From: Actinomycetes bacterium
GTDB taxonomy: Bacteria; Actinomycetota; Coriobacteriia; Anaerosomatales; Anaerosomataceae
Direction of reading: 5' to 3'
NCBI GenBank assembly: GCA_022839745.1
Contig: JALHJB010000014.1
Location: forward strand, 1 to 64,000
DNA: 64,000 nt
This document shows, piece after piece, positions 8,646 through 17,173 of this stretch; position 1 is the first letter of the stretch; the number at the start of each line of letters is the position of its first letter. The notes beneath the pieces were generated by a model that did not search any database, was not told the DNA's origin, and saw only the letters and a list, made by a program, of their open reading frames with translations. A program made the position numbers and the translations under genes.

Positions 8646-9722
8646 TTAGGGTACAGCCCGGTCCCGCATCCTGCGAAGGCCGTCTGCGACCGCGCGGGCG
8701 CGCCGAAGCCCGACGCCGTCCACGGCGTCGAGATCGGCCTCTTCGGCATCCAACAGCGCGGACAGCGTGCCGAAGTGTTCCACCAGCCGGTTGATGACGG
8801 TCCCGGGTATCTGAGGGATGCGGTACAGCACACGGTAGCCCCTTGGACGAACTGTCTGCTCGCCAGCGTCGGACTTGCCACCAAGGCCCAGCGCGACCGC
8901 GACCGCCGGCGGCTCGAGCAGCTGTTCGATCGACAGCGCGGCGATCCGAGCAAGAGACGCGGAAGCCCTCTTCACCCCCGGCTCCGGCGCGTAGTCCCGG
9001 ATGAGCATGAGGTAGTCTTCATCAGTGCCCGCCGTGAGCTCTTCCTGCTGAAGCCTGACGAGTCTGCCCTCGGTGCCGAGCTCGATGATCGACCTGCTCA
9101 ACTCTCTGGCGACACGCCTGAGCATCTCGGCCCGCTGGATGACGACCGCCACATCGCGGAACGTCACCATGTCCTCGAACTCGAGGGCCGTAAGGTGCGC
9201 CGAGACCTCATCGAGGCGTGCGCGATAGCGCTCGAGCGTGGCGAGCGCCTGGTTGGCACGCGCGAGCACCACATCGATGTCCTGTAGGCTGAGGCGTGTA
9301 CCCCGCCGGTACAGTGAGACCACTTCCCGCCTCTGGGACACGGAGATCACCAGCGCGTCGGTCTGCCTGCTGACGCGCTCAGCGGTCCGGTGCCTCATGC
9401 CGGTCTCGGACGTGGGAAGAGCGGCGTCGGGCATGAGATGCACGTTCGCACGCCGGATACGTGTGGCCGCCTCGTCGAGGAGGATGGCGCCGTCCATCTT
9501 GGCCAACTCGAACAGACGCTGCGGCGTGAACGGCGCATCGATCTCGAAGCCGCCGTTGCTCAAGGCATCAACGCCCTTCTCGTCGCCGATCACCAGCAGC
9601 GCGCCAGTCCGGCCGGCGATGACATGGTCGAGCGCGACACGCAAGGGCGTGCCTGGAGCAACGCACTCCAGAGCGTCGAGCATCACGTCCTCGCGATCCA
9701 CCTCGACGTCACCTCCCTGCAT
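8646..9722 (-). CDS. disA: DNA integrity scanning diadenylate cyclase DisA
   Basis: 358 residues. The N-terminal DAC domain has both catalytic signatures, KMDGAILLD (DGA at 77-79) and ETGMRHRTAERVSRQT (RHR at 110-112), which make c-di-AMP from two ATP. A central helical linker and a C-terminal helix-hairpin-helix segment (VDGVGLRRARAVADGLRRMR) bind branched DNA. It lies between radA and the PIN/TRAM gene as in Bacillus, where RadA modulates DisA activity. The ATG at 9722 gives the expected numbering; a GTG at 9701 with GGGAGG upstream is an alternative start. Confidence 0.97.
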   Translation of the reverse strand: MQGGDVEVDREDVMLDALECVAPGTPLRVALDHVIAGRTGALLVIGDEKGVDALSNGGFEIDAPFTPQRLFELAKMDGAILLDEAATRIRRANVHLMPDAALPTSETGMRHRTAERVSRQTDALVISVSQRREVVSLYRRGTRLSLQDIDVVLARANQALATLERYRARLDEVSAHLTALEFEDMVTFRDVAVVIQRAEMLRRVARELSRSIIELGTEGRLVRLQQEELTAGTDEDYLMLIRDYAPEPGVKRASASLARIAALSIEQLLEPPAVAVALGLGGKSDAGEQTVRPRGYRVLYRIPQIPGTVINRLVEHFGTLSALLDAEEADLDAVDGVGLRRARAVADGLRRMRDRAVP

Positions 9723-9780
9723 CGCCCGTTCGGAGTACTCCCCGATTCTGCCATGTTGCAGCCAACATCACCACCAGGCG

Positions 9781-11130
9781 TCACCCGAGCGTTGCGTGAA
9801 CCGCCTGTGCGAGGGTCGCCACCGCCGAGACGGTGAGCGGCGTGGTCGTGGCCCTCGCTCCTTGCGGGACGAGCACCTCGCTGAAGCCCATCCGCCCAAC
9901 CTCTCGGATGCGCGGCTCGACATGCGGGACGCCGCGGACATCGCCCGTGAGGCCGAGCTCCCCGAACGCCGCGGTGGCAGTGCCCACTGGCCGGTCCTTG
10001 TACGCGGAAGCGATCGCGAGCGCGAGCGGCAGGTCGACCGCCGGTTCGCTGACCCGGACACCGCCGGCGACTGAGACGTACACGTCGTGCGAACCGAGCG
10101 CGATGCCGGCCCGTCGCTCGAGGATCGCGAGGGTCTGCAGCACACGTGCGGTATCGATGCCGACCGATAGGCGCCTCGGCATCTGCAGATAGCTGGGAGT
10201 GACGAGCGCCTGCACTTCGACCAGGAGGCACCGGCTCCCCTCCATGGTGGCCATCACCACCGACCCCGACACGCTTCCATCGCGACCAGCGAGGAGTGCG
10301 CTTGACGGCTGTGACACCTCGGCAAGCCCTGCCGCGCTCATCTCGAAGATCCCTACCTCGGCGACCGAACCGAATCGGTTCTTGGCCGCACGCACGATGC
10401 GGAACGTATGATCGGCATCGCCCTCGAAGTACAGCACCGTATCGACCACATGCTCGAGCACCCGGGGTCCCGCGATCGAGCCTTCCTTCGTGACGTGGCC
10501 GACCACGATCACGGTGACATCGTGCGACTTAGCGAGCCGCACGAGCCTGGCAGCGGTGGCGCGCACCTGGCCCACGCTGCCGGGGACACCATCGAGTCCG
10601 GGATCGAAGAGCGTCTGGATCGAGTCGACGATCACGACGGACGGGCGCTCGGCCAAGACCGTTGCTTCCACCACCGAGGCGTCGACCTCGGGAAGCAGCG
10701 AGATGCCGGTGGACGCGCCCACGCGGTCCGCACGTGAGCGCACCTGCTGCACCGATTCCTCGCCGCATACGTAGAGCACGTCTACGCCACGAGCGCCGAG
10801 GCTGCCCGCCGCCTGCAGCAGCAGCGTCGACTTGCCGATACCCGGCTCGCCGCCGATCAGCACCACAGAACCGCGCACGAGCCCGCCACCAAGGACGGTG
10901 TCGAGCTCACGGATACCGGTAGAGAAGCGCAACTCATCGGCTATCGCCACATCGGCGAGCGCAGTGACCGGGCGCGCGATGCCCGCCACCGATGAAGGCC
11001 CCGGCGCGGATGCGGCCGGGGCCTCTTCCGTGAACGTGCCGAACTCACCACACTCGGAGCACCGTCCGACCCACCGCGGCTCGGTGTGGCCGCACTGCTG
11101 GCAGCGCCAGGTCGACCGCGGCTTGGCCAT
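9781..11130 (-). CDS. radA: DNA repair protein RadA (Sms)
   Basis: 449 residues. An N-terminal zinc finger (CQQCGHTEPRWVGRCSECGEF), a RecA-like core with Walker A GGEPGIGKSTLLL, the RadA-specific KNRFG motif (AAKNRFGSVAEVG) and a C-terminal Lon-like domain with GSHDVYVSVAGGVRV. RadA is a branch-migration helicase in recombination. The start is the ATG at 11128-11130, 8 bases after the clpC stop, so that Met-Ala-Lys precedes the zinc finger. An upstream extension of the frame only overlaps clpC and has no family similarity. Confidence 0.97.
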   Translation of the reverse strand: MAKPRSTWRCQQCGHTEPRWVGRCSECGEFGTFTEEAPAASAPGPSSVAGIARPVTALADVAIADELRFSTGIRELDTVLGGGLVRGSVVLIGGEPGIGKSTLLLQAAGSLGARGVDVLYVCGEESVQQVRSRADRVGASTGISLLPEVDASVVEATVLAERPSVVIVDSIQTLFDPGLDGVPGSVGQVRATAARLVRLAKSHDVTVIVVGHVTKEGSIAGPRVLEHVVDTVLYFEGDADHTFRIVRAAKNRFGSVAEVGIFEMSAAGLAEVSQPSSALLAGRDGSVSGSVVMATMEGSRCLLVEVQALVTPSYLQMPRRLSVGIDTARVLQTLAILERRAGIALGSHDVYVSVAGGVRVSEPAVDLPLALAIASAYKDRPVGTATAAFGELGLTGDVRGVPHVEPRIREVGRMGFSEVLVPQGARATTTPLTVSAVATLAQAVHATLG

Positions 11131-11138
11131 ACCCGGAC

Positions 11139-13691
11139 CTACTCGACAGCCGAGCCGCCGGCGGCGCCAGAGCCCCGACGCGACCGGGATGCACGCGGTA
11201 CCATCGTCGACTTCGGGGCGTCCACAGCGGCGGCACACGGCTCTACGGGCGGCGCATCGGTCGCAGTGAACGTGATCTGACCGTCCGCCACGTCCACGAG
11301 CACGGTCTGACCGGGAAGCCATGATCCCGCGAGGATCTGCTCAGAGAGCGGGTCTTCCACGAGACGCTGGATCGCACGCCTGAGCGGGCGCGCACCGAGC
11401 GCCGGATCGAAGCCTTCTCGCGCGAGCAACGCCCGCGCTTCCGGCGATAGCCGGATACCGAGGCCCTGGACGAGCATCTGGTCGCTCAGCCGCGCCATCA
11501 GCAGGTCGACGATCTGCTCGGTCTCCTCGACCTTGAGGTCGTGGAAGACGATGACCTCGTCAACACGGTTGAGCAGCTCGGGGCGGAAGACCTTCTTGAG
11601 CTCACCGGTCACCCGCTCCTTGAGCGTGTCGTACTCGAGCGCACCGCTCTCCTGTGCGGAGAAGCCGATGGGCTGACCCTTGACGATATCGCGTGCGCCG
11701 AGGTTCGACGTGAGGATGATGATCGCGTTCTTGAAGTCGACCTTGCGGCCCTGCGAGTCGGTAAGACGACCCTCCTCGAAGATCTGGAGCAACACGTTGA
11801 ACACGTCCGGGTGCGCCTTCTCTATCTCGTCGAACAGGATGACCGAGTACGGCCGGCGCCTGACGGCCTCGGTGAGCTGCCCGCCCTCGTCGAACCCGAC
11901 ATAGCCGGGAGGCGAGCCCACCAGACGTGACACAGTGTGCTTCTCCATGTACTCGCTCATATCGAGGGAGATCAGCGCCTCCTCGCTGCCGAAGAGGAAC
12001 TCCGCCAGCGCCTTGGCCAACTCCGTCTTACCCACCCCGGACGGGCCGAGGAAGATGAACGAGCCAGCCGGGCGCGAGGGGTCCTTGAGCCCCGCGCGCG
12101 TACGACGGATCGCCTTGGAAACGGCGGTGACGGCCTCGTCCTGCCCGACGATCCGCTCGTGCAGGTTCGCCTCCATGCGCAGGAGCTTGGCGGTCTCCTC
12201 CTCGGTGAGGCTGGTCACGGGAATCCCCGTCCACATCGAAACGATGTCCGCGATCTCCCGCTCTGTCACCTCAACGGCACGCTGCGAAGCAGGCTTGCGC
12301 CATTCTTCTTCCGCCAAACGCTTCTCAGCGCTGATCTGCTTCTCCTTGTCGCGGAACGCCGCGGCCTTCTCGAACTCCTGCGCCTCGATCGCCGCTTCCT
12401 TCTCTCGCCGTGCCTGCCTGAGGCGTTCGTCGATCTGACGCACAGCCGGCGGTGCCATCATCGTCTTGATACGCATCTTGCTGCCCGCTTCATCGATGAG
12501 GTCGATGGCTTTATCGGGCAGGAAGCGATCAGAGATGTACCGCGCCGAAAGCTGGGCGGCGGCCTCGATCGCGCTATCGGTGATGGTCACGCCGTGGTGG
12601 TCCTCATAGCGATCACGCAGGCCACGCAGGATCTCGACTGTCTCCGGAACGCTCGGCTCGCCGACCATGATCGGCTGGAAGCGACGTTCAAGCGCCGGGT
12701 CCTTCTCGACGTACTTGCGGTACTCGTCGAGCGTCGTGGCTCCGATCGTCTGCAGCTCACCGCGCGCGAGAGCCGGCTTCACGATGCTCGCGGCATCGAT
12801 AGCGCCCTCGGCGGCACCCGCACCCACCAGCGTGTGCATCTCATCCACGAACAAGATGACATCGCCGCGCTCGCGGATCTCCTTCATGACCTTCTTGAGC
12901 CGCTCCTCGAACTCACCGCGGTACTTGCTCCCGGCGACGAGCGCGGCAAGATCAAGCGTGTAGAGTTGCTTGTCGATGATCGTCTCCGGCACCTGGCCCT
13001 CGGCGATCTGCTGGGCGAGACCCTCCACCACCGCTGTCTTGCCAACGCCCGGCTCTCCGATGAGCACGGGATTGTTCTTCGTCCGGCGCGAGAGGATCTG
13101 CATGACTCGCTCGATCTCCTGGCCACGCCCGACAACGGGATCCAGCTTGCCGCTCGTGGCGGCCTCGGTGAGATTGCGCCCGAACTCGTCGAGCAGCGCG
13201 CCCTCGGCGCCGCGGCTTCCGCGCCGCTCCTCGGCGGGCTCGGTCTGCTTGCCGTAGTAGCCGGACAGCAGCTGCAGTACCGCGGAGCGGACCTTCTCGA
13301 GGTCAGCACCGAGGTCGAGCAGCACCTGCGCGGCGACTCCCTCGCCCTCCCTGATCAGGCCGAGAAGTATGTGCTCGGTGCCGATGTAGTTGTGCCCGAG
13401 CTGCAGGGCCTCGCGAAGCGAAAGCTCGAGCACCTTCTTGGCGCGGGGCGTGAACGGGATGTGTCCGGTGGGCACGTACGTGCCCTCGCCGATGAGCTCC
13501 TCGACGTGCGCTCGCACATCATCGAGCGAGACGTCGAGGCTCTCGAGCGCCTTGGCGGCGATACCGTCCTCCTCACGGATGAGCCCGAGCAGGAGATGCT
13601 CGGTACCGATGTAGTTCTGATTGAGCTTCTTGGCCTCTTCCTGGGCGTACACGACAACGCGTCTGGCCTTCTCGGTGAACCGCTCGAACAT
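11139..13691 (-). CDS. clpC: AAA+ unfoldase ClpC
   Basis: 850 residues. Two N-terminal Clp repeats (each with NYIGTEHLLLGLIRE-like text), a first AAA module with Walker A GEPGVGKTA (about 212-220), a UVR-containing middle region (EAAIEAQEFEKAAAFRDKEKQ), a second AAA module with GPSGVGKTELAKALA and the P-loop partner LFDEIEKAHPDVFN, and a tail of about 30 residues rich in Ala, Ser, Arg and Gly. ClpC feeds proteins to ClpP. In Bacillus it follows ctsR-mcsA-mcsB; those three genes are missing here, and lysS is directly upstream. A possible -10 TAGAAT lies near 13752-13757. Confidence 0.97.
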   Translation of the reverse strand: MFERFTEKARRVVVYAQEEAKKLNQNYIGTEHLLLGLIREEDGIAAKALESLDVSLDDVRAHVEELIGEGTYVPTGHIPFTPRAKKVLELSLREALQLGHNYIGTEHILLGLIREGEGVAAQVLLDLGADLEKVRSAVLQLLSGYYGKQTEPAEERRGSRGAEGALLDEFGRNLTEAATSGKLDPVVGRGQEIERVMQILSRRTKNNPVLIGEPGVGKTAVVEGLAQQIAEGQVPETIIDKQLYTLDLAALVAGSKYRGEFEERLKKVMKEIRERGDVILFVDEMHTLVGAGAAEGAIDAASIVKPALARGELQTIGATTLDEYRKYVEKDPALERRFQPIMVGEPSVPETVEILRGLRDRYEDHHGVTITDSAIEAAAQLSARYISDRFLPDKAIDLIDEAGSKMRIKTMMAPPAVRQIDERLRQARREKEAAIEAQEFEKAAAFRDKEKQISAEKRLAEEEWRKPASQRAVEVTEREIADIVSMWTGIPVTSLTEEETAKLLRMEANLHERIVGQDEAVTAVSKAIRRTRAGLKDPSRPAGSFIFLGPSGVGKTELAKALAEFLFGSEEALISLDMSEYMEKHTVSRLVGSPPGYVGFDEGGQLTEAVRRRPYSVILFDEIEKAHPDVFNVLLQIFEEGRLTDSQGRKVDFKNAIIILTSNLGARDIVKGQPIGFSAQESGALEYDTLKERVTGELKKVFRPELLNRVDEVIVFHDLKVEETEQIVDLLMARLSDQMLVQGLGIRLSPEARALLAREGFDPALGARPLRRAIQRLVEDPLSEQILAGSWLPGQTVLVDVADGQITFTATDAPPVEPCAAAVDAPKSTMVPRASRSRRGSGAAGGSAVE

Positions 13692-13820
13692 GTGAAGTCA
13701 CTCCTATCGGGAACGCCCCGGGGGCGCATCGGGTTTTCTTTTCGGTACTGCTATTCTACCCCGCCCGACGACAGCGAGCGATGTGTACCGGAATGGAAGC
13801 AAGCGGGATGCCACGAGATG

Positions 13821-13837
13821 TGAGTGACATACACTCA
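13821..13837. repeat. Inverted repeat in the lysS-clpC gap (possible operator)
   Basis: TGAGTG and CACTCA flank a five-base centre within the 232-base gap upstream of clpC. No T-run follows, so it is not an obvious terminator. It matches neither the CIRCE element nor the CtsR heptad repeat. The rest of the gap shows only a weak clpC promoter. Confidence 0.3.
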
Positions 13838-13923
13838 TATCTTGGAACTCTGTCGCATGAAGCGATGATCTCGATGTCCCTAGAGCGTGCTGCCAGAGAC
13901 GATCGCTGCCTCGCGAGGCGCGC

Positions 13924-15423
13924 TTACGCCTCCGGACGCATATGCGGGAAGAGCAACACGTCGCGGATCGACGCGCTGTTGGTAAGGAGCATCACCAACC
14001 GATCGATGCCGATGCCAAGCCCGCCGGCGGGCGGCATGCCGTACTCCTGCGCTCGCAGGTAGTCCTCGTCGACCCACATGGCCTCATCGTCGCCGGCGTC
14101 TTTGGCCGCGGCCTGCGCCTGGAATCGGGCCCGCTGGTCGATCGGGTCGATGAGCTCGGAGAAAGCGTTCGCGAACTCGCGACCAGTGATCATCAACTCG
14201 AACCGGTCGGTGATCTCGGGGTCAGCGTCGTTGCGTCGAGCGAGCGGTGAGACCTCGGCGGGATAGTGTGTGACGAACGTGGGCCGGATGAGCGTGTGCT
14301 CGACCAGCTTCTCGAAGAGCTCGGTCAGCAGCTTGCCTGCACCCCAGGAGCCCTCGAAGAACACCTCGTGCCGGTCGCACAGACGACGGAGCTCCACGAT
14401 CGGCGAGTGGATGTCGACATCGCGGCCGACGGCCTCGGAGACCAGACTCGCCATCGTGGCCTGCCGCCAGGGTGAGCGCAGCGATACCGCGGTGCCCTGA
14501 TACTCGAGGTCGAGCGTACCGAGGACCTCCTGTGCGACAGTGGTGATCAGCGACTCGGTGAGCTCGCGCATGGTCTCCATCGTGCCGTACGCCTGGTAGG
14601 CCTCGAGCATCGTGAACTCGGGGTTGTGCCGCGGCGACATGCCCTCGTTGCGGAATGAGCGGTTCACCTCGTAGACACGCTCGAAGCCCCCCACGAGCAG
14701 TCGCTTGAGATAGAGCTCGGGTGCGATACGCAGGTACAGGTCCATGTCGAGCGCGTTGTGATGCGTCACGAACGGACGAGCGGTAGCTCCGCCAGGGATG
14801 GGTTGCAGCATCGGCGTCTCGACCTCGAGGAAGCCGCGGCTCTCCATGAAACGCCGGATGGCCGCAACGACGCGGAATCGTGTCTCGAACACCGTCCGTA
14901 CTTCGGGATTGGCGATGAGGTCCACGTAGCGCTGCCGATAGCGGGTTTCGGTGTCGCTCAACCCGTGGTACTTCTCAGGGAGCGGACGGATGGACTTCGA
15001 GAGCAAGACGACCTCACCGGGCGAGACGGAGAGCTCACCGCGCCTGGTGCGCAGCACCTGGCCGGTGACCCCGATCCAGTCGCCCAGATCCAGATCGGAC
15101 ACGAACGCGAAGGGCTCCTCGCCGAGCACGTTCAGGCGGCAGAACACCTGGATCTCGTGTGCACCGTCGCGGACCACGAGGAACAGCGCCTTGCCCTGGT
15201 CCCTCTTGGCGACCACGCGCCCGGCGATCGTGACAACATCGTCGGTCTCGCCACCTGCCTCAAGGTCGGCATGCCGGGTCAGGATGTCTTCAACGCGGTC
15301 GGTGCGCTCGAAGCCGTCTCGGAATGGTTCGATACCAGCGCCGCGGAGCTCCGCGATCTTGGCGATGCGACCCGCCGTGATCTCGTCGGTCGTTCCTGCG
15401 TTGATACCTGACTGCTCCGCCAC
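13924..15423 (-). CDS. lysS: Lysyl-tRNA synthetase, class II
   Basis: 499 residues. An N-terminal OB-fold anticodon-binding domain (VTIAGRVVAKRDQGKALFLVV) is followed by the class II core with motif 1 (ETRFRVVAAIRRFMESRGFLEVETP), motif 2 (FERVYEVNRSFRNEGMSPRHNPEFTMLE) and motif 3 (GLGIGIDRLVMLLTNSASIRDVLLFP). The GTG start at 15421-15423 has GGGGGGA upstream and lies 10 bases after the greA stop. An in-frame ATG further upstream would overlap greA. The greA-lysS-clpC order parallels Bacillus lysS-ctsR-clpC. Confidence 0.97.
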   Translation of the reverse strand: MAEQSGINAGTTDEITAGRIAKIAELRGAGIEPFRDGFERTDRVEDILTRHADLEAGGETDDVVTIAGRVVAKRDQGKALFLVVRDGAHEIQVFCRLNVLGEEPFAFVSDLDLGDWIGVTGQVLRTRRGELSVSPGEVVLLSKSIRPLPEKYHGLSDTETRYRQRYVDLIANPEVRTVFETRFRVVAAIRRFMESRGFLEVETPMLQPIPGGATARPFVTHHNALDMDLYLRIAPELYLKRLLVGGFERVYEVNRSFRNEGMSPRHNPEFTMLEAYQAYGTMETMRELTESLITTVAQEVLGTLDLEYQGTAVSLRSPWRQATMASLVSEAVGRDVDIHSPIVELRRLCDRHEVFFEGSWGAGKLLTELFEKLVEHTLIRPTFVTHYPAEVSPLARRNDADPEITDRFELMITGREFANAFSELIDPIDQRARFQAQAAAKDAGDDEAMWVDEDYLRAQEYGMPPAGGLGIGIDRLVMLLTNSASIRDVLLFPHMRPEA

Positions 15424-15433
15424 TGTCCCCCCG

Positions 15434-15907
15434 CTACTTGGTGATCGAAACGACCTCATAGGTGATCTGCGTGCCCCGGGGCGTGGTGACCTTCACGCTG
15501 TCACCCTTCCGTGCACCCATGATCGCCTGCCCGACCGGCGACTCGTTGGAGATCTTGTTGTTGGTCGGGTCGGCCTCGGCGGAGCCCACAAGCTGATACA
15601 CGAACACCTCGTCGCTCGTGGCGTCCTTGAGGTGCACACGCGCGCCAAGGGTCACGCGGGTCGGCCGCGCGGGCGATTCGATGATGGTGGCGTTCGCAAG
15701 AATCTGGCTGATCTCGGCGATTCTGCTCTCGACCCACGCCTGCTCGTTCTTGGCGTCGTCGTACTCGGAGTTCTCAGATATGTCCCCGAACTCCTTGGCT
15801 TCGCGAATACGCTCGCCGACTTCCTTGCGCCTCACAGTCTCGAGGTGCAGCAGCTCCTCCTCGAGCTTGGCCTGACCTTCTACGGTAAGGGCGACTTCTC
15901 TCAACAT
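15434..15907 (-). CDS. greA: Transcription elongation factor GreA
   Basis: 157 residues, the normal length. The N-terminal coiled coil carries the acidic tip FGDISENSEYDDAKNEQ that reaches into the RNA polymerase secondary channel to stimulate transcript cleavage. The C-terminal FKBP-like domain ends with SPVGQAIMGARKGDSVKVTTPRG. It heads the greA-lysS unit behind a good promoter at 15983-16011. Confidence 0.97.
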   Translation of the reverse strand: MLREVALTVEGQAKLEEELLHLETVRRKEVGERIREAKEFGDISENSEYDDAKNEQAWVESRIAEISQILANATIIESPARPTRVTLGARVHLKDATSDEVFVYQLVGSAEADPTNNKISNESPVGQAIMGARKGDSVKVTTPRGTQITYEVVSITK

Positions 15908-15982
15908 AGAACACTCCTGTACGTCGGTCCGCGATCATCCGATACGGACTCGGCGAGTCCTGACCCCTCGATGACTCGGCAG

Positions 15983-16011
15983 AGTATATCGACGGGCGGT
16001 AGTGCGCACAA
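15983..16011 (-). promoter_or_regulatory. greA promoter
   Basis: Minus strand -35 TTGTGC (16006-16011), 17-base spacer, -10 TATACT (15983-15988), about 75 bases ahead of the greA ATG. The leader contains a perfect GGACTCG/CGAGTCC inverted repeat near 15946-15960. Confidence 0.7.
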
Positions 16012-16024
16012 GCATCAATCATGC

Positions 16025-16050
16025 CGAAGGGCGCCCTCGGGCGCCCTTCG
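16025..16050 (-). terminator. Terminator hairpin after tatA
   Basis: CGAAGGGCGCC pairs with GGCGCCCTTCG in a 12-base-pair stem with a tiny loop. It lies about 30 bases after the tatA stop and just upstream of the greA promoter. No strong U-run follows. Confidence 0.7.
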
Positions 16051-16078
16051 CTCTATGTCTCACGTACGGCCGATCCGC

Positions 16079-16312
16079 CTAAGAATCGCTGCCGTTGTCG
16101 GACGACTCGGCCTTCTCGGCCGTGTCGGTCTTCTTGCTCGTGGTCTCTTCGTCAAACGCGTTCATACCCTCGTCCATGCCCTCTTTCAGGGCCTTGGCCG
16201 ACTTGCCGAACATCTTCGCCAGCTTGGGAAGCTGTGTCGGGCCAAAGAGCAGTAGGACGATACCCAGGATGATCCACAGTTCGGGGCCGTTGGGAATGCC
16301 GAATGCCGCCAT
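16079..16312 (-). CDS. tatA: Twin-arginine translocase subunit TatA/TatE
   Basis: 77 residues. A single N-terminal membrane helix (ELWIILGIVLLLFGPTQLP) is followed by the FGPTQLPKLAKMFGKSAKALKEG hinge and amphipathic helix, then a charged Ser/Thr-rich tail, as in TatA pore-forming subunits. It is a single gene; tatC is not in the window. It is followed by its own terminator. Confidence 0.95.
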   Translation of the reverse strand: MAAFGIPNGPELWIILGIVLLLFGPTQLPKLAKMFGKSAKALKEGMDEGMNAFDEETTSKKTDTAEKAESSDNGSDS

Positions 16313-16418
16313 GCATACCTCCTAGTAGCTTCAGGCCCGCGACCGCCGGTTGACGGGCCATCTGTGACTGCAGGTCAGAGTACCACCTCCGCGCAACGTA
16401 CGCCACGCCGCTCCCGTG

Positions 16419-17072
16419 TTAGACGTGTGCGACACCCTCTCGCCTGGAGAGATAGTACAGCGTATGCAGCAACTCCTGGACCGGATCGGTGTTGTGGAGC
16501 GTCACACCCTGAGGGACACGCACGATGACGGGAGTATAGTTGAGAATCACGCGCACTCCCGCGGCAGCCAGCCGATCAGTGACGTCCTGCGCCGCCTCGG
16601 AGGGCACGGCAACGATACCGATCCTGATGTCCTGCCGGCGCAACGTCTCCTCAAGCTCCTCAAGAGGCTGAATGGTTATCTCGCCGATGCGCGCGCCGAT
16701 CTTCGCGGGGTCGTTGTCGAAGATCGCGGTGACCGTGAATCCGTGCTGGCGTAGACCCTCGTAGCCGGCGATGGCCGAACCGAGGTTCCCCGCCCCGACC
16801 AAGGCGAGACGGTGCGCGTGATCCGCCCCGAGTATCCGCTGTATCCGCTCCACGAGCGTGGCGATGTCATATCCGACACCCCGCTTGCCGAACGACCCGA
16901 AATGCGTGAGGTCACGGCGGATCTGGGCGGGATTCACCGCGGTGAGTTCTCCGAGGCGCGCGGACGAAACCGTTGTCACGCCGTCGCCGCGTAGCTGGAT
17001 AAGGATGTTGAGATAGGCGGGCAAACGCTCTATGACACCCTCGGGTATGCGCTCGGTCATCGCCCTGTCCAT
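16419..17072 (-). CDS. rex: Redox-sensing transcriptional repressor Rex
   Basis: 217 residues. An N-terminal winged helix (RLPAYLNILIQLRGDGVTTVSSARLGELTAVNPAQIRRDLTHFG) contains the conserved FGKRGVGYD turn. A Rossmann domain follows (LALVGAGNLGSAIAGYEG, FDNDPAKIG) that binds NADH/NAD+, and a C-terminal swapped helix carries the NYTPVIVRVP motif. Rex represses fermentative and respiratory genes when NAD+ is high. Upstream (17103-17116) an inverted GTAAC/GTTAC repeat might be an operator but does not match the usual Rex site well. Confidence 0.96.
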   Translation of the reverse strand: MDRAMTERIPEGVIERLPAYLNILIQLRGDGVTTVSSARLGELTAVNPAQIRRDLTHFGSFGKRGVGYDIATLVERIQRILGADHAHRLALVGAGNLGSAIAGYEGLRQHGFTVTAIFDNDPAKIGARIGEITIQPLEELEETLRRQDIRIGIVAVPSEAAQDVTDRLAAAGVRVILNYTPVIVRVPQGVTLHNTDPVQELLHTLYYLSRREGVAHV

Positions 17073-17173
17073 GACTCCTCGGTTCCGTTGTCAGAGGACA
17101 TGGTAACGTGCAGTTACAAAGTTACACAAGTAGCTGAGTGCATGCCGCGGGCCTCTCACCCGGCGGGCACCTA

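Noticed and set aside
11937..13823. A 628-codon open frame opposite clpC, and a 605-codon one opposite cheA (36217-38034)
   Set aside because: These are GC-driven antisense frames lying over strongly conserved genes, with no ribosome site and low-complexity composition.
13821..13837. Calling the TGAGTG/CACTCA repeat a CIRCE or CtsR site
   Set aside because: Arm sequence and spacing do not match either consensus.
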